From Candidatus Gastranaerophilales bacterium (lineage in GTDB: Bacteria > Cyanobacteriota > Vampirovibrionia > Gastranaerophilales > Gastranaerophilaceae), in contig CALUQO010000006.1 of assembly GCA_944322935.1 (NCBI GenBank), forward strand, positions 1 through 64,000: a stretch of DNA of 64,000 nucleotides. The letters are read 5' to 3'. The notes beneath the pieces were generated by a model. The model was not told where the DNA came from. It did not search any database and worked only from the letters and a program-made list of their open reading frames with translations. Positions 23,691 through 34,741 of the stretch are shown in pieces. The position numbers were made by a program, and so were the translations under genes. Positions within the stretch are counted from its first letter, which is position 1, and the number at the start of each line of letters is the position of its first letter.

Positions 23691-26108
23691 ATGGAAAAAG
23701 ATGAGTATCTAAATAAGGTTGTTATTTTTTCTTCGTTCTATATACTCGGAGTAATAGGCTTTTTTACCCATTGCGAGGCGTATATCTCGATAGTTTTATT
23801 TTTGCTTACGGTGTTTGCACTGTTTAAAAATTTTGTTTCAAACAGGTATGCAATCATCTGTTATCTTGCCTTTGCGCTTGCGCTTTTTAACTGTCATGTA
23901 CAAATAAAAAATCATGATGACCTGTCGAAGTTTATCCCTTCAAAGGCCTCTATAACAGGTACTGTTACGTCTATCCCAACAACAAACAATCCTTCAAAAA
24001 CAAAGTTTTATTTAAAGCCAGATTCGGGAATATTTAATGATATAAAAGCAGAAAACCTTAAAGCAAAAACAATTGTAACTTTATACGATACACAGGAAAA
24101 TATAGCCAAAATAAAAATTGCCGATAAAATAGAGCTGAAAGGTAAACTAAGAAGTCCTATTAAGGCTAAAAATCCTTCTCAGTTTGATTATGCCAACTAT
24201 CTTAAAAATCGTCAGGTATTTTCTACCTTTTATGTAACGAATAATAATTGGAAGGTTATCTCAAAACCGGATAGTTTTGGCGGCAGGTTTCTTCAACAAT
24301 TAAATGATACAAGAAACAATATACTTGAGCATCATAAAAAATTTATAAAAAGTCCTAATATTGAAGTGCTTGGCGGTATTGTTTTCGGCGATGATGCAAT
24401 AAATCCGCCCGATGAAATAAAAAATTCTTTTATTAATTCCGGTTTGCTGCATATACTGGCGGCTTCCGGTATGAACGTATCCATAATATTCGGTATCTGG
24501 TATTTTATTGGCTGCCGCTTGCGAATAAACCATCGTCTTGTTGTCATTTTAGGGGCATTGCTTGTCGCGTTTTATACACTTATGACCGGTATGGGGGCGT
24601 CTGTTTTGCGAGCGGCTATTATGATTGAATTTATAATACTCGGTAAGCTTATTGACCGCAGTGCAAACAGTGTGTCTTTGGTTTTTCTTGTTGCTTTTTT
24701 AATGCTTTTGTATAATCCGGCGATGATTAATGATGTAGGGTTTCAGCTTTCGTTTGTTGTAACATTTGCGTTAATATTTTATGCTCAGCCTGTACTGGAA
24801 AAGATTAAAAATAAAGCTGTTGAATTTATTCTCGGAGCAATCTTCATACCTGTTATTGCACAGCTATGGGCTGCACCGATACAGATGTTTTATTTCAACT
24901 CTTTTGCAACGTATTCAATACTTGCTAACTTTTTGATTGCACCTTTTATTGCAGTAATAAGCTTTGTCGGATTTGTATCTTCTATTCTTGCGATGATTCC
25001 TGTTGATACTTTTGTTGATAAAATCTGTATGACATTTGCATTTGTACTGAATCCGGTTGTGACAATACTTATCAAAATTTCTGATTATTTTGCAAATCTT
25101 CCTAATGCATTGCTAACTACAACTCATCCTGATATTTTTCAGATAATAATTTATTATTCCATTCTTGTGATATTGGGTTTGGCTTTAAGAACAAAATTCA
25201 ATAACCGCAAAACGTGGAGTATACTTTTAATTCTGCTTATGCTTTTTGTTGTTTCTTTTAAGAAAGTTGACAGAAAAGAACTGGAGATAGTGGTTTTTGA
25301 TGTAGGAAATGCCGACAGCTTTTTAATAAAAACCCCGAATAGCAAATATATAATGATTGATACGGCTCACGGGGCTAATGACGGAGTTTCTTCAAGTTTT
25401 TCTCAGGCGGATGCAATAATGAACAAATACCTTAAAGACAGAGGGATTAAAACTCTTGATGTTTTATTGCTCACGCACTTTGATTCAGACCATTCGGGCG
25501 GGGCAATAGATGTAATGAAAACGGTAAATGTCAAAAAGCTTGTGCTAAACAAACATAAAGATAACTCTAAAACAACCAAAGCAATAATAAATTACATAGA
25601 AAAGAACAAAATTAACAACATCACAGCACAAAACAATACTGCGGTTTATGAAGAAAATGACCTGACAATAAAAACATTTACGCCGGATATAAATACAAAA
25701 AGCGACAATGATATTTCTATTGTCACACTTCTTTCTTATAAGGATTTTGATATGTTGTTTATGGCTGATGCGGGGTTAAAGAGTTTTGAAAAAATTAAAA
25801 ACAGTTTAAACAATGATGATATAGAAATCTTAAAATCAGGTCACCATGGTGCAAACAATACTGTTTCCAAAAACATGCTAAAAACCCTCAACTCCGATGC
25901 CGCAATAATTTCAACAGGGCTAAATCCTTACGGACATCCGACAAAACAAACTTTGAAAATACTTGCTAAAAATAATCAAAGAATATACAGAACGGACATA
26001 GACAACGCAATAAAAATTATAAGCGACGGAAATGTATACGAGATTTATCGTTACAATGCAGTTAATAAAAATTTTGAAAAGGACATGAGGCAATTGTGCG
26101 TTCAATAG
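23691..26108 (+). CDS. comEC: DNA uptake channel protein ComEC/Rec2
   Basis: The 805-residue product has the complete ComEC architecture: an N-terminal DUF4131 OB-like region with membrane helices (1-180), the Competence membrane domain (GLLHILAASGMNVSIIFG near residue 260, TGMGASVLRAAIM near 300, then many spans to ~520), and a C-terminal metallo-beta-lactamase domain (530-790) with THFDSDHSGG near 595-604, LKSGHHGA and STGLNPYGHP. It forms the inner-membrane pore for single-stranded DNA and degrades the other strand. A TATGAT box at 23679-23684 puts the transcript start at the ATG and there is no ribosome site. No other competence gene is nearby. Confidence 0.93.
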   Translation: MEKDEYLNKVVIFSSFYILGVIGFFTHCEAYISIVLFLLTVFALFKNFVSNRYAIICYLAFALALFNCHVQIKNHDDLSKFIPSKASITGTVTSIPTTNNPSKTKFYLKPDSGIFNDIKAENLKAKTIVTLYDTQENIAKIKIADKIELKGKLRSPIKAKNPSQFDYANYLKNRQVFSTFYVTNNNWKVISKPDSFGGRFLQQLNDTRNNILEHHKKFIKSPNIEVLGGIVFGDDAINPPDEIKNSFINSGLLHILAASGMNVSIIFGIWYFIGCRLRINHRLVVILGALLVAFYTLMTGMGASVLRAAIMIEFIILGKLIDRSANSVSLVFLVAFLMLLYNPAMINDVGFQLSFVVTFALIFYAQPVLEKIKNKAVEFILGAIFIPVIAQLWAAPIQMFYFNSFATYSILANFLIAPFIAVISFVGFVSSILAMIPVDTFVDKICMTFAFVLNPVVTILIKISDYFANLPNALLTTTHPDIFQIIIYYSILVILGLALRTKFNNRKTWSILLILLMLFVVSFKKVDRKELEIVVFDVGNADSFLIKTPNSKYIMIDTAHGANDGVSSSFSQADAIMNKYLKDRGIKTLDVLLLTHFDSDHSGGAIDVMKTVNVKKLVLNKHKDNSKTTKAIINYIEKNKINNITAQNNTAVYEENDLTIKTFTPDINTKSDNDISIVTLLSYKDFDMLFMADAGLKSFEKIKNSLNNDDIEILKSGHHGANNTVSKNMLKTLNSDAAIISTGLNPYGHPTKQTLKILAKNNQRIYRTDIDNAIKIISDGNVYEIYRYNAVNKNFEKDMRQLCVQ

Positions 26109-26260
26109 TATACCCCGGATTTATAAAGTTATGCACTATAAAAAGCTTAAATTGCCGTCGAATTACATAACATACACCGTACCGGATATACTTTAAATAG
26201 CGGATACAAAGAAAATTCAAACAATGTATAATAAAATTAAACTACGGGGAGAGTTTAATT

Positions 26261-26743
26261 ATGGGAATACAAATAAGCAGCGGCATTCAGCCGGAAACAG
26301 GTTTAATTAACAGTTTATACAACAAAGCCCAGGATTATGCATCAAAACTCTTAAGTTCTGATGAATTAGACTTTGCTCAATACTTGGACAAAAACTACAG
26401 CAATATTGACAAAGACAAAGATAATACACTTTCCAAAAATGAAATTGCGGCAGCTGCTGCAAGCGATAACAGAAATCTTGAACTGAAAAAACTTCTGGAA
26501 AATAATGACGTAAACGATTTAACAAACAATATTGATAAAAATCAGGACGGCTCAATAACAAAGGATGAAACAGATCCAAATTCCAATGTTCCCGATATAT
26601 TAAAATCCGCATTAAGAGAAATACAAACAACAAAAGATTTTGGTCTTGCAGCACAAAACTTTACTTTAAATATGTGCAAAAACTATTATGCAAATGAAAC
26701 ATTAACATCACTTGCAACAAATGCGGTAAGCTGCCTTGTATAA
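26261..26743 (+). CDS. EF-hand calcium-binding protein
   Basis: A 160-residue soluble protein with two EF-hand loops of 12 residues: DKDKDNTLSKNE near 51-62 and DKNQDGSITKDE near 93-104, each with Asp/Asn at positions 1, 3 and 5 and an acidic residue at 12. The N terminus starts MGIQISSGIQPETG without a signal peptide. The flanking helices are short and Ala/Leu-rich, and the C terminus contains a Cys. It may act as a calcium buffer or sensor. The gene follows comEC after 150 bases that carry no obvious feature and has GGGGAGAG as ribosome site. Confidence 0.78.
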   Translation: MGIQISSGIQPETGLINSLYNKAQDYASKLLSSDELDFAQYLDKNYSNIDKDKDNTLSKNEIAAAAASDNRNLELKKLLENNDVNDLTNNIDKNQDGSITKDETDPNSNVPDILKSALREIQTTKDFGLAAQNFTLNMCKNYYANETLTSLATNAVSCLV

Positions 26744-26825
26744 TATTTTTTGGGGAAAATGTAATTTGTAATCATATATATTTTTAGTTTGCCGTACCAA
26801 ACTTTAACACACAGCTGTACAAAAA

Positions 26826-26854
26826 AAGACCCTTCATATTTATTGAAGGGTCTT
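26826..26854. terminator. Bidirectional terminator
   Basis: AAGACCCTTCA and TGAAGGGTCTT around a 7-base loop, with A and T tracts on either side. It lies between the EF-hand gene and dnaK, which converge. Confidence 0.85.
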
Positions 26855-26921
26855 AGTATTAGGTTAAGTGTATGATGTGATTTATAAGTTATTATCTATA
26901 AACTGTAAGTTCAGAATTACA

Positions 26922-28805
<1,884 letters not shown>

Positions 28806-28966
28806 TTAATCTACTATAACTCTTTTATAACACCGTTTTTTTTTAATAATTAAAAAATAAACAAAAAATTAATATTTCATACAAAAAGTGCATAAAATCA
28901 GATAGCATTTTTTGTGAAAAATGTTATAATTTTTTTATTGCATTAATTAGTAGAGGATTTTATTTT

Positions 28967-29434
28967 ATGGCTGACAATTATGAATTTATTATCTGTCCCG
29001 CTTGCGGCAAGATTATGAAAAAAGTTTATCTTGAAGAGCAAGATTTTATGGTTGATATTTGTCTTGACGGCTGCGGCGGAATATGGCTTGATAACAGAGA
29101 ACTCGCCAAGGTTGATGAAAAGAAGGAGAACATTACACCTATTGAAGAAGCAAAAAAGAACAGAGATTATATAGAAGTTAATACCGCACTGGAAAGAGAG
29201 TGCCCTATTTGCCATAAACCAATGGTGAAAAACAATGTCAGCGTTAAAGACGAAATTACAATTGATGAATGCTATCATTGCGGCGGTAAATTCTTTGACC
29301 ACTGCGAATTAGAAGCAATGAGAAATCAATATGAATCAGATGCGCAAAGACTTGCCGATATCAGACAACTTGCGCTGAATTCCGATAAAATGCAGATAAT
29401 TTTAGACAAAATGCTTAGAGAGGATTCTGTTTAA
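28967..29434 (+). CDS. Double zinc-ribbon (TFIIB-like) protein
   Basis: A 155-residue protein with two zf-TFIIB-type ribbons. The first is CPACGKIMKKV near residues 11-21, closed by CLDGCGGIWLDNREL near 34-48. The second is CPICHKPMVKN near 79-89, closed by CYHCGGKFFDHCEL near 104-117. The last 35 residues are a helix. Such proteins are common in Proteobacteria and Cyanobacteria and have no assigned function; zinc binding by 4+4 Cys is likely. It is divergent from dnaK and overlaps the stop of the convergent isomerase gene by 4 bases. AGAGGA serves as ribosome site. Confidence 0.82.
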   Translation: MADNYEFIICPACGKIMKKVYLEEQDFMVDICLDGCGGIWLDNRELAKVDEKKENITPIEEAKKNRDYIEVNTALERECPICHKPMVKNNVSVKDEITIDECYHCGGKFFDHCELEAMRNQYESDAQRLADIRQLALNSDKMQIILDKMLREDSV

Positions 29435-30837
29435 TCGGCTAAAATTTTATTTACTTCATTTTTGTAAATATTTACGTGCGGCTGAAGAACTTCCGGTAAT
29501 ATATCGGGCGATTCGGCCTTATTTTTTGATAACACGTTTTTCATTTTTCTAAGCAGCATGCCTGTATAAATTGTTTCAAAATGCTTTAATTCAATAAATT
29601 CGGCCACTGTTTCCGGTGAAAAATCTTTTAATACTATAAGCGAAACAGGATGAAATTGTGCATATGCTTTTAAACTTCCGTTCAATAATGCATTATACGC
29701 TTTGTATTGTAATGTTCCGGTATTTTTGACTGCATTAAATGTGTAAAAAGAGGTTGTGTTTGCTTCGTCAAGGTCACTTTCGGCGGAATTGTGCAAAAAA
29801 GCAGGGCCCATGAGGTCTCCGCCGACTTTATACAAAGATTTGTGAGACTCTTTTTTTAGCTGTGTATTCCATAATGTTGTCCCTTCGAATCTGTCACCAA
29901 AATAATAATCGTATTGATTTTGTTTGCCTGACAACACACATTCAGTGTTAAAAGCTGCTCTTTGTAATGCAGTATTGCTTTTAAAATCGGGGGTTAAAAA
30001 TTTTTTTTGCATTTTAACTGATGTTTCCAACAGTCTTTTCATTTCTGCTTTTGGCATTCCGCAATAAGCAAGAGCAATCAGTGTATGATCATCAAAAGCA
30101 CCGAATCTTCCGCCGCAGCCATCGTGGATAATTGCACATTTGTAGCCTTTTTCATGTGCTAATTTTCGCAGCTTGCTTTTGTTTTCATCCTTGTCCGTTA
30201 CACAAATATAGTTTTTGAAATCATTTCCGAGAGCTTCTCGGATGTAATCAAATTCACTGGAAGGCTCAAGAGTGGTACCTGATTTTGATGCAACCATTAT
30301 TGCTGCAGTATTTTTATTTCCCAGTCTTTTTATAAACCCATCTTCATCTTCCGGAGTTACTGATGACAAAAATACGGCTTTGTCTGAAAATCCGAATAAA
30401 GACAGCATATTTTCTATAGTATGTTTTGAACCGCCAATACCGATTATGCCCAGCTTACCTTCACCGTTTTGTTTTAGCGAGTCGGCCAGAGAGTATATTT
30501 CATCAATCCTTTTCAATTGATTTTGTGCTAATTCTTCTATCCAGCTTAATTCCTGATTAGGCTCAAGCTCTCTTTTTTGCAATTCTTTGGCTGCTTGCTC
30601 GGCAATTTGTTCATATTTTTGCTGCATGATGGCCATAGACGGAGTATTGAAATATTTAATTTCTATATGTTCTGCAGGATTTACTGCGTTCATATATGCA
30701 ATAAGCGTAGGCACGGCAGGAGTATAAATATCGGTATGCCGATTTTCGGCCGTTGTTATTTTTGTTGACTTAAATGCAATGTGAGGTTTTTGGTTATATA
30801 AATATGTTGTAATCTGCGGTGTAATTTTTGTAATCAT
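29431..30837 (-). CDS. pgi: Phosphoglucose isomerase family protein with N-terminal Phe patch
   Basis: From the ATG at 30837 the product has 468 residues. The SIS-fold core is clear: IIGIGGSKHTIENMLSLFG near 145-163, VASKSGTTLEPSSEFDYI near 193-210, and CGGRFGAFDDHTLIALAYCG near 252-271, with AFLHNSAESDLDEANTTSF and LQYKAYNALLNG after it. This fits glucose-6-phosphate isomerase, a divergent branch. The first ~30 residues are an extra polar piece containing PHIAFKSTK (Phe22), like the Phe patch of four unrelated proteins here. An upstream TTG start at 30885 would add 16 residues; neither start has a clear ribosome site. The upstream gene ends at 30886. Confidence 0.8.
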   Translation of the reverse strand: MITKITPQITTYLYNQKPHIAFKSTKITTAENRHTDIYTPAVPTLIAYMNAVNPAEHIEIKYFNTPSMAIMQQKYEQIAEQAAKELQKRELEPNQELSWIEELAQNQLKRIDEIYSLADSLKQNGEGKLGIIGIGGSKHTIENMLSLFGFSDKAVFLSSVTPEDEDGFIKRLGNKNTAAIMVASKSGTTLEPSSEFDYIREALGNDFKNYICVTDKDENKSKLRKLAHEKGYKCAIIHDGCGGRFGAFDDHTLIALAYCGMPKAEMKRLLETSVKMQKKFLTPDFKSNTALQRAAFNTECVLSGKQNQYDYYFGDRFEGTTLWNTQLKKESHKSLYKVGGDLMGPAFLHNSAESDLDEANTTSFYTFNAVKNTGTLQYKAYNALLNGSLKAYAQFHPVSLIVLKDFSPETVAEFIELKHFETIYTGMLLRKMKNVLSKNKAESPDILPEVLQPHVNIYKNEVNKILAD

Positions 30838-30885
30838 GTGATTACAAAAAACTGTGAAAAAAATTTTTTGCGCAAAATTAATCAA

Positions 30886-31455
30886 TCAATATTTATTAGA
30901 CTTGAAAACCATATAGTATTTGTGTTCTCCGTAATAAAGCACGACAAGATACATATCGCCTTCAATATTTTCAGTTATTATGTAAGAATTTGGCGGCGGT
31001 GCTTTTCTTGAAGAATTTCTGAATATTTTGTAAAATCCGTCACGTACTGTCTTGCAGAATTTTTGCCATTTTGTATACTTTGGAGTCGGCAAGTTGTCGT
31101 GATAAAAATCAACCGGCACAAGTTCCTTTTTTACAACAGGAATGATAAATTTTACCTTACCCGCTTCTTTAAAAAAAACATAATCTTTTCCGTTCATTTC
31201 TCTCGGGGTTAGTATGTAATATCCCGCAGGAATTGTCTGGCCTTTAAAATAAACGTCTGAAGCAAGCCTGAACAGAGGAAACGGCGACCATGCATACTTT
31301 TGGTAATCTTCATTCTGGTATGGGTCTATATCGTGCACAAGTTTAAAATCAGGATTTTGTGCTTGTTCATACAAGGTTGCATAATCCGTCTGTGATATTG
31401 CGGGCAGCTGGATAAGCGCAAATAATAATGCTGTAATTGTAATTATTCTTTTCAT
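30886..31455 (-). CDS. Secreted protein of unknown function
   Basis: A 189-residue protein with a good signal peptide (KRIITITALLFALIQLPAIS, then Q). The mature part is basic and Tyr/Phe/Pro-rich with alternating hydrophobic segments (YILTPREMNGKDYVFFKEAG, VKFIIPVVKKELVPVDFY) and suggests a beta-rich periplasmic protein. Residues 125-150 are a basic helix. No lipobox or enzyme motif is seen and I do not recognise the family. It is directly upstream of the isomerase and ~55 bases from ridA on the same strand. Confidence 0.7.
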   Translation of the reverse strand: MKRIITITALLFALIQLPAISQTDYATLYEQAQNPDFKLVHDIDPYQNEDYQKYAWSPFPLFRLASDVYFKGQTIPAGYYILTPREMNGKDYVFFKEAGKVKFIIPVVKKELVPVDFYHDNLPTPKYTKWQKFCKTVRDGFYKIFRNSSRKAPPPNSYIITENIEGDMYLVVLYYGEHKYYMVFKSNKY

Positions 31456-31510
31456 ATATACAATAATAATGATATTTTTTTCAAAATCAAAATTTTATTA
31501 GGAACTAAAT

Positions 31511-31894
31511 TTAAAATTCCCTTAAGGCAATAACTTCAATTTCCACAAGCGCACCTTTGGGCAGCTCCTTTACAGCCACACAGGAGCGTGCCGGTTTGGA
31601 ATCCGTAAAATATGTGGCATAAACTTCGTTGAATTCCGCAAAATCTCCCATATCCTTTAAAAAACAGGAAACCTTAACAACGTTTGTTATATCCATGCCG
31701 GCCGCTTTTAATACGCTTTGAATATTTGTTAAACATAAATTAGTTTGCAGTGTGATATCTTCTTTTGCAAGTTCTCCTGTTGACGGGTCAATCGCAATTT
31801 GACCGGAACAGTATAAAGTATTACCCGCAAGCACAGCCTGAGAGTATGGGCCTACCGGTTCCGGTGCGTTTTTTGTGTAGATTATTTGTTTCAT
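31511..31894 (-). CDS. ridA: Reactive intermediate/imine deaminase RidA
   Basis: The 127-residue protein has all RidA (YjgF/YER057c) signatures: GPYSQAVLAGNTLYCSGQIA, then IQSVLKAAGMDITNVVKVSC, and the substrate-binding Arg in KPARSCVAVKELPKGALVEI. RidA hydrolyses the enamine and imine released by PLP enzymes, mainly threonine dehydratase, and so protects other PLP enzymes. It lies 13 bases after the threonine dehydratase gene on the same strand, a direct functional pairing. Confidence 0.95.
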   Translation of the reverse strand: MKQIIYTKNAPEPVGPYSQAVLAGNTLYCSGQIAIDPSTGELAKEDITLQTNLCLTNIQSVLKAAGMDITNVVKVSCFLKDMGDFAEFNEVYATYFTDSKPARSCVAVKELPKGALVEIEVIALREF

Positions 31895-31907
31895 TATTTA
31901 TATTCCC

Positions 31908-33110
31908 TTATTTTTCCGATGTTAGTTTGTAGCCTGCTTTGCTTAATGCTTGTTTTATCTCGCACAAATGGCGCAGGTTGCGTGTTTCCATTGTTATTTT
32001 AAGGTAACAGTCATTTATATCTGTGTTTTCTCCGCCCTGATTGTGTCTTACTCTTATAACATTAGCCCCTAAATCGGCAATTATACGTGAAACCTCTTTT
32101 AACTGTCCGGGTTTGTCCAACATTTCGATTGTCAAATCAGCGATTCTGCCTGATTTTAACAGGCCTCTGTTAATAACTCTTGATAAAATATTTACGTCAA
32201 TATTACCGCCTGATACAACACAAACCGTTTTTTTACCTTCAACAGGCAGCTTTTTGAATATTGCGGCAGCGACACTGAGAGCCCCCGCTCCCTCAGCAAT
32301 AAGTTTTTGGGATTCTATCAATGCCAAAACAGCTGTTGCTGTTTCGTCATCGGAAACAGTGACAATTTTATCAACATATTTTTTGCAGTATTCAAACGTA
32401 TGTTCGCCCGGCATTTTTACGGCAGTGCCGTCCGCAAATGTTGAAACCGACGGAAGCTCAATGCGTTCATTTTTTTCTAAAGAGTTATACATGCTGCCTG
32501 CACCCGAAGCCTGAACCCCGTATACTTTGCAGTCGGGTTTGAGCATTTTTATTGTATAAGCAATTCCAGATATCAATCCTCCCCCGCCGACAGGCACTAT
32601 AACAGCTTCAACGTCCGGAAGCTGCTCTATTATTTCAAGCGCTATTGTTCCCTGACCGGCTATTACATCCTCATCATCGAACGGATGAATAAACTCAGCA
32701 CCTGTTTCTTTCTGAAATTTAACAGCTTCATTGTAGGCATCATCATATACGCCGTCCACGAGTCTTATATTGGCGCCCAACCTTTTTGTTGCCTCAATTT
32801 TTGAGATGGGTGCAGTGCTCGGAATAAATATTGTTGATTCTATTCCGCTTCTTTGAGCGGAAAGAGCTACACCCTGCGCATGATTGCCGGCAGAGCAGGC
32901 TATTATGCCTTTTTGTTTTTGTTCTTCCGACAGACCGGCTATTTTCACATATGCGCCCCTCACCTTAAATGAACCTGTTATTTGCAGGTTTTCCGCTTTT
33001 AAATATATTTCATTATTTTTTGATAACGCTGATGAATATATTAAATTTGTTTTTCTTACAACAGGTTTAAGAATTTCTGACGCTTTAATTATTTTATCTA
33101 TTGTTAACAT
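31908..33110 (-). CDS. ilvA: Threonine ammonia-lyase (400-residue type with ACT domain)
   Basis: A fold-type II PLP enzyme. The Schiff-base lysine lies in ITGSFKVRGAYVK near residue 50, the phosphate loop is VPVGGGGLISGIA near 175-187, and the substrate loop is CSAGNHAQGVALSA near 72-85. Residues ~325-400 form a C-terminal ACT domain (LTIEMLDKPGQLKEVSRIIA). It makes 2-oxobutanoate and ammonia from threonine for isoleucine synthesis; the ACT domain suggests amino-acid control, although it is shorter than the double ACT of E. coli IlvA. It is co-transcribed with ridA, which detoxifies its product. Serine may also be a substrate. Confidence 0.92.
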   Translation of the reverse strand: MLTIDKIIKASEILKPVVRKTNLIYSSALSKNNEIYLKAENLQITGSFKVRGAYVKIAGLSEEQKQKGIIACSAGNHAQGVALSAQRSGIESTIFIPSTAPISKIEATKRLGANIRLVDGVYDDAYNEAVKFQKETGAEFIHPFDDEDVIAGQGTIALEIIEQLPDVEAVIVPVGGGGLISGIAYTIKMLKPDCKVYGVQASGAGSMYNSLEKNERIELPSVSTFADGTAVKMPGEHTFEYCKKYVDKIVTVSDDETATAVLALIESQKLIAEGAGALSVAAAIFKKLPVEGKKTVCVVSGGNIDVNILSRVINRGLLKSGRIADLTIEMLDKPGQLKEVSRIIADLGANVIRVRHNQGGENTDINDCYLKITMETRNLRHLCEIKQALSKAGYKLTSEK

Positions 33111-33280
33111 TTATCAACTCCGCCGTTCAAGTTATTACAATATAACAATTTTTTATCCGATTTGCAAACGCAAACAAACGACAAACAGGCATCTTTAGCG
33201 GAATATCATAAGCAGCCGTGTAACTCAATACCGAAAGCCAAAAATATAATTCTTATGCCAAAACCTACCATTGCAGCCGT

Positions 33281-34363
33281 CTACAGTACTGAAAGCTGTA
33301 TGCTAAGATTGTTAATCTTTGCCAGAGTAAAGAGAAAATCATCGTTAGAAACATTTTGTATTGATTGAGGTATGTATATTTCTTTGTACTTTTGTACCGC
33401 ATATCTGTCTGTCATGCCGGAAATGTAGTCGCAAACCGTACGTTTGATTTCTTCTTCATTCTGGTTCGGCAGTTTTTGTTTGAGCAATGCTTCATAATGA
33501 TTAAACAATCCATACACAATCCCCTGCACTTTTGACTCTTCCTTTTTAGCAACAGGGTTTGTATAAACATTTTTAAACATCCAGGTTCTTAATTTGTCAA
33601 TATGATAGAAGGCGTCTTCCGACATACAGATATGGTCTTTGCCTATGGAATTTTGAACAATATCAAGCACCATTTTTGTAATACGTTCGCTTCTGTCTAA
33701 AGAGAAGTACTGTATGCAATCCTGCGGCAAATCGCTTTCTTTAATAATACCAGCTCGCATTGCGTCATCTATATCGTGGTTTATATAGGCAATTTTATCC
33801 GATAATTTTACGATTTTACCCTCAAGCGTAAAGGCTTTGCTCTCTTTTTTCAAAGAGCCGGAGTGATACAAAATTCCGTCAAGGGTCTCTTGGGTGAGAT
33901 TTAGGTCTTCAATAATTGTGGCAACTCTTACGGAGTGTTCCGCATGACGAAAGCCGGAGTCCATTATTTCGTTAAGAACATCTTCACCGCTGTGACCGAA
34001 AGGAGTATGCCCCAAATCATGCCCGAGGGCAATTGCCTCAGCCAAATCCTCATTCAAATTGAGTGCTCTTGTAATTGTTCTTGCAATTTGAGAGACCTCC
34101 AGTGTATGTGTCATACGTGTTCTAAAATGGTCGTTTGTAGGAGAGAAAAAAACCTGAGTTTTGTGTTTTAAGCGTCTGAATGCTTTTGAGTGAATAATTC
34201 TGTCGCAGTCACGCTGAAATTCCGTACGAATCGGGCACGGTTCTTCTTTCCTTGCTCTGCCTCTTGTCATTGCGCTTTTTGCGGCAAATGGACTAAGTTG
34301 TTCGAGCTCTCTTTTCTCTTGTATTTCTCTAAAATTTAAGCTTTTGTTTTCCGTATATGTCAT
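33281..34363 (-). CDS. dgt: dGTP triphosphohydrolase family protein (HD domain)
   Basis: A 360-residue HD-domain dNTPase. It begins ELEQLSPFAAKSAMTRGRA and RTEFQRDCDRIIHSKAFRRL, a family hallmark. The metal ligands are in RMTHTLEVSQIA (His), ALGHDLGHTPFGHSGE (His-Asp) and INHDIDDAMRAG (Asp). The C terminus has the HD-associated region (RTVCDYISGMTDRYAVQKYK). The enzyme cuts dNTPs to nucleoside and triphosphate, limiting dNTP pools, and can act against phage. The length fits the class II bacterial group rather than the 505-residue E. coli type. It is monocistronic; the start at 34363 has no clear ribosome site. Confidence 0.92.
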   Translation of the reverse strand: MTYTENKSLNFREIQEKRELEQLSPFAAKSAMTRGRARKEEPCPIRTEFQRDCDRIIHSKAFRRLKHKTQVFFSPTNDHFRTRMTHTLEVSQIARTITRALNLNEDLAEAIALGHDLGHTPFGHSGEDVLNEIMDSGFRHAEHSVRVATIIEDLNLTQETLDGILYHSGSLKKESKAFTLEGKIVKLSDKIAYINHDIDDAMRAGIIKESDLPQDCIQYFSLDRSERITKMVLDIVQNSIGKDHICMSEDAFYHIDKLRTWMFKNVYTNPVAKKEESKVQGIVYGLFNHYEALLKQKLPNQNEEEIKRTVCDYISGMTDRYAVQKYKEIYIPQSIQNVSNDDFLFTLAKINNLSIQLSVL

Positions 34364-34741
34364 ATATATTTAATGTTCCGTTATTTTATTCGGGTAATTG
34401 TCACATATATTCTAGCATGAAAGCAAATTCAATCAACAAAAACAGAGCTTGAGAGTCTTTGCGGATTACGCACGAAAAAATTGGACTGCAGTGCTGTGTT
34501 TTACACAGCGTTCTTGACCTGTTGGATTTTCTATTTATTGTTTGTGTTGAAAAAATTTTGGGGGTATCAAATTAATCTGCCCAACCGACGTTCCCTGTTG
34601 AATTTAGGGCATAAAATTTAGCGGCATATACACTTGTGTACAAGCGAAATACCGCTAAAACATTCTCGTTTTATTAAAAAAATAAATCTTTTTGCAATAT
34701 AATTAGATATTATTAACCACTACAAGACGAGGAAGTGTAAT
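34364..34741. other. Structured leader region upstream of leuC
   Basis: About 380 bases without a gene. GCTGTGT-TTT-ACACAGC forms a hairpin at 34493-34509, and TTTAGCGG/CCGCTAAA closes a larger stem-loop at 34617-34659 with an inner TACACTTGTGTA. A TATAAT at 34698-34703 is a likely -10 for leuC. There is no T-box consensus, no leader peptide rich in Leu, and no run of T after either hairpin, so attenuation is not supported. Confidence 0.4.

Noticed and set aside
34364-34741. T-box or leucine attenuator upstream of leuC
   Set aside because: No T-box core, no Leu-rich leader peptide and no terminator with a T run.
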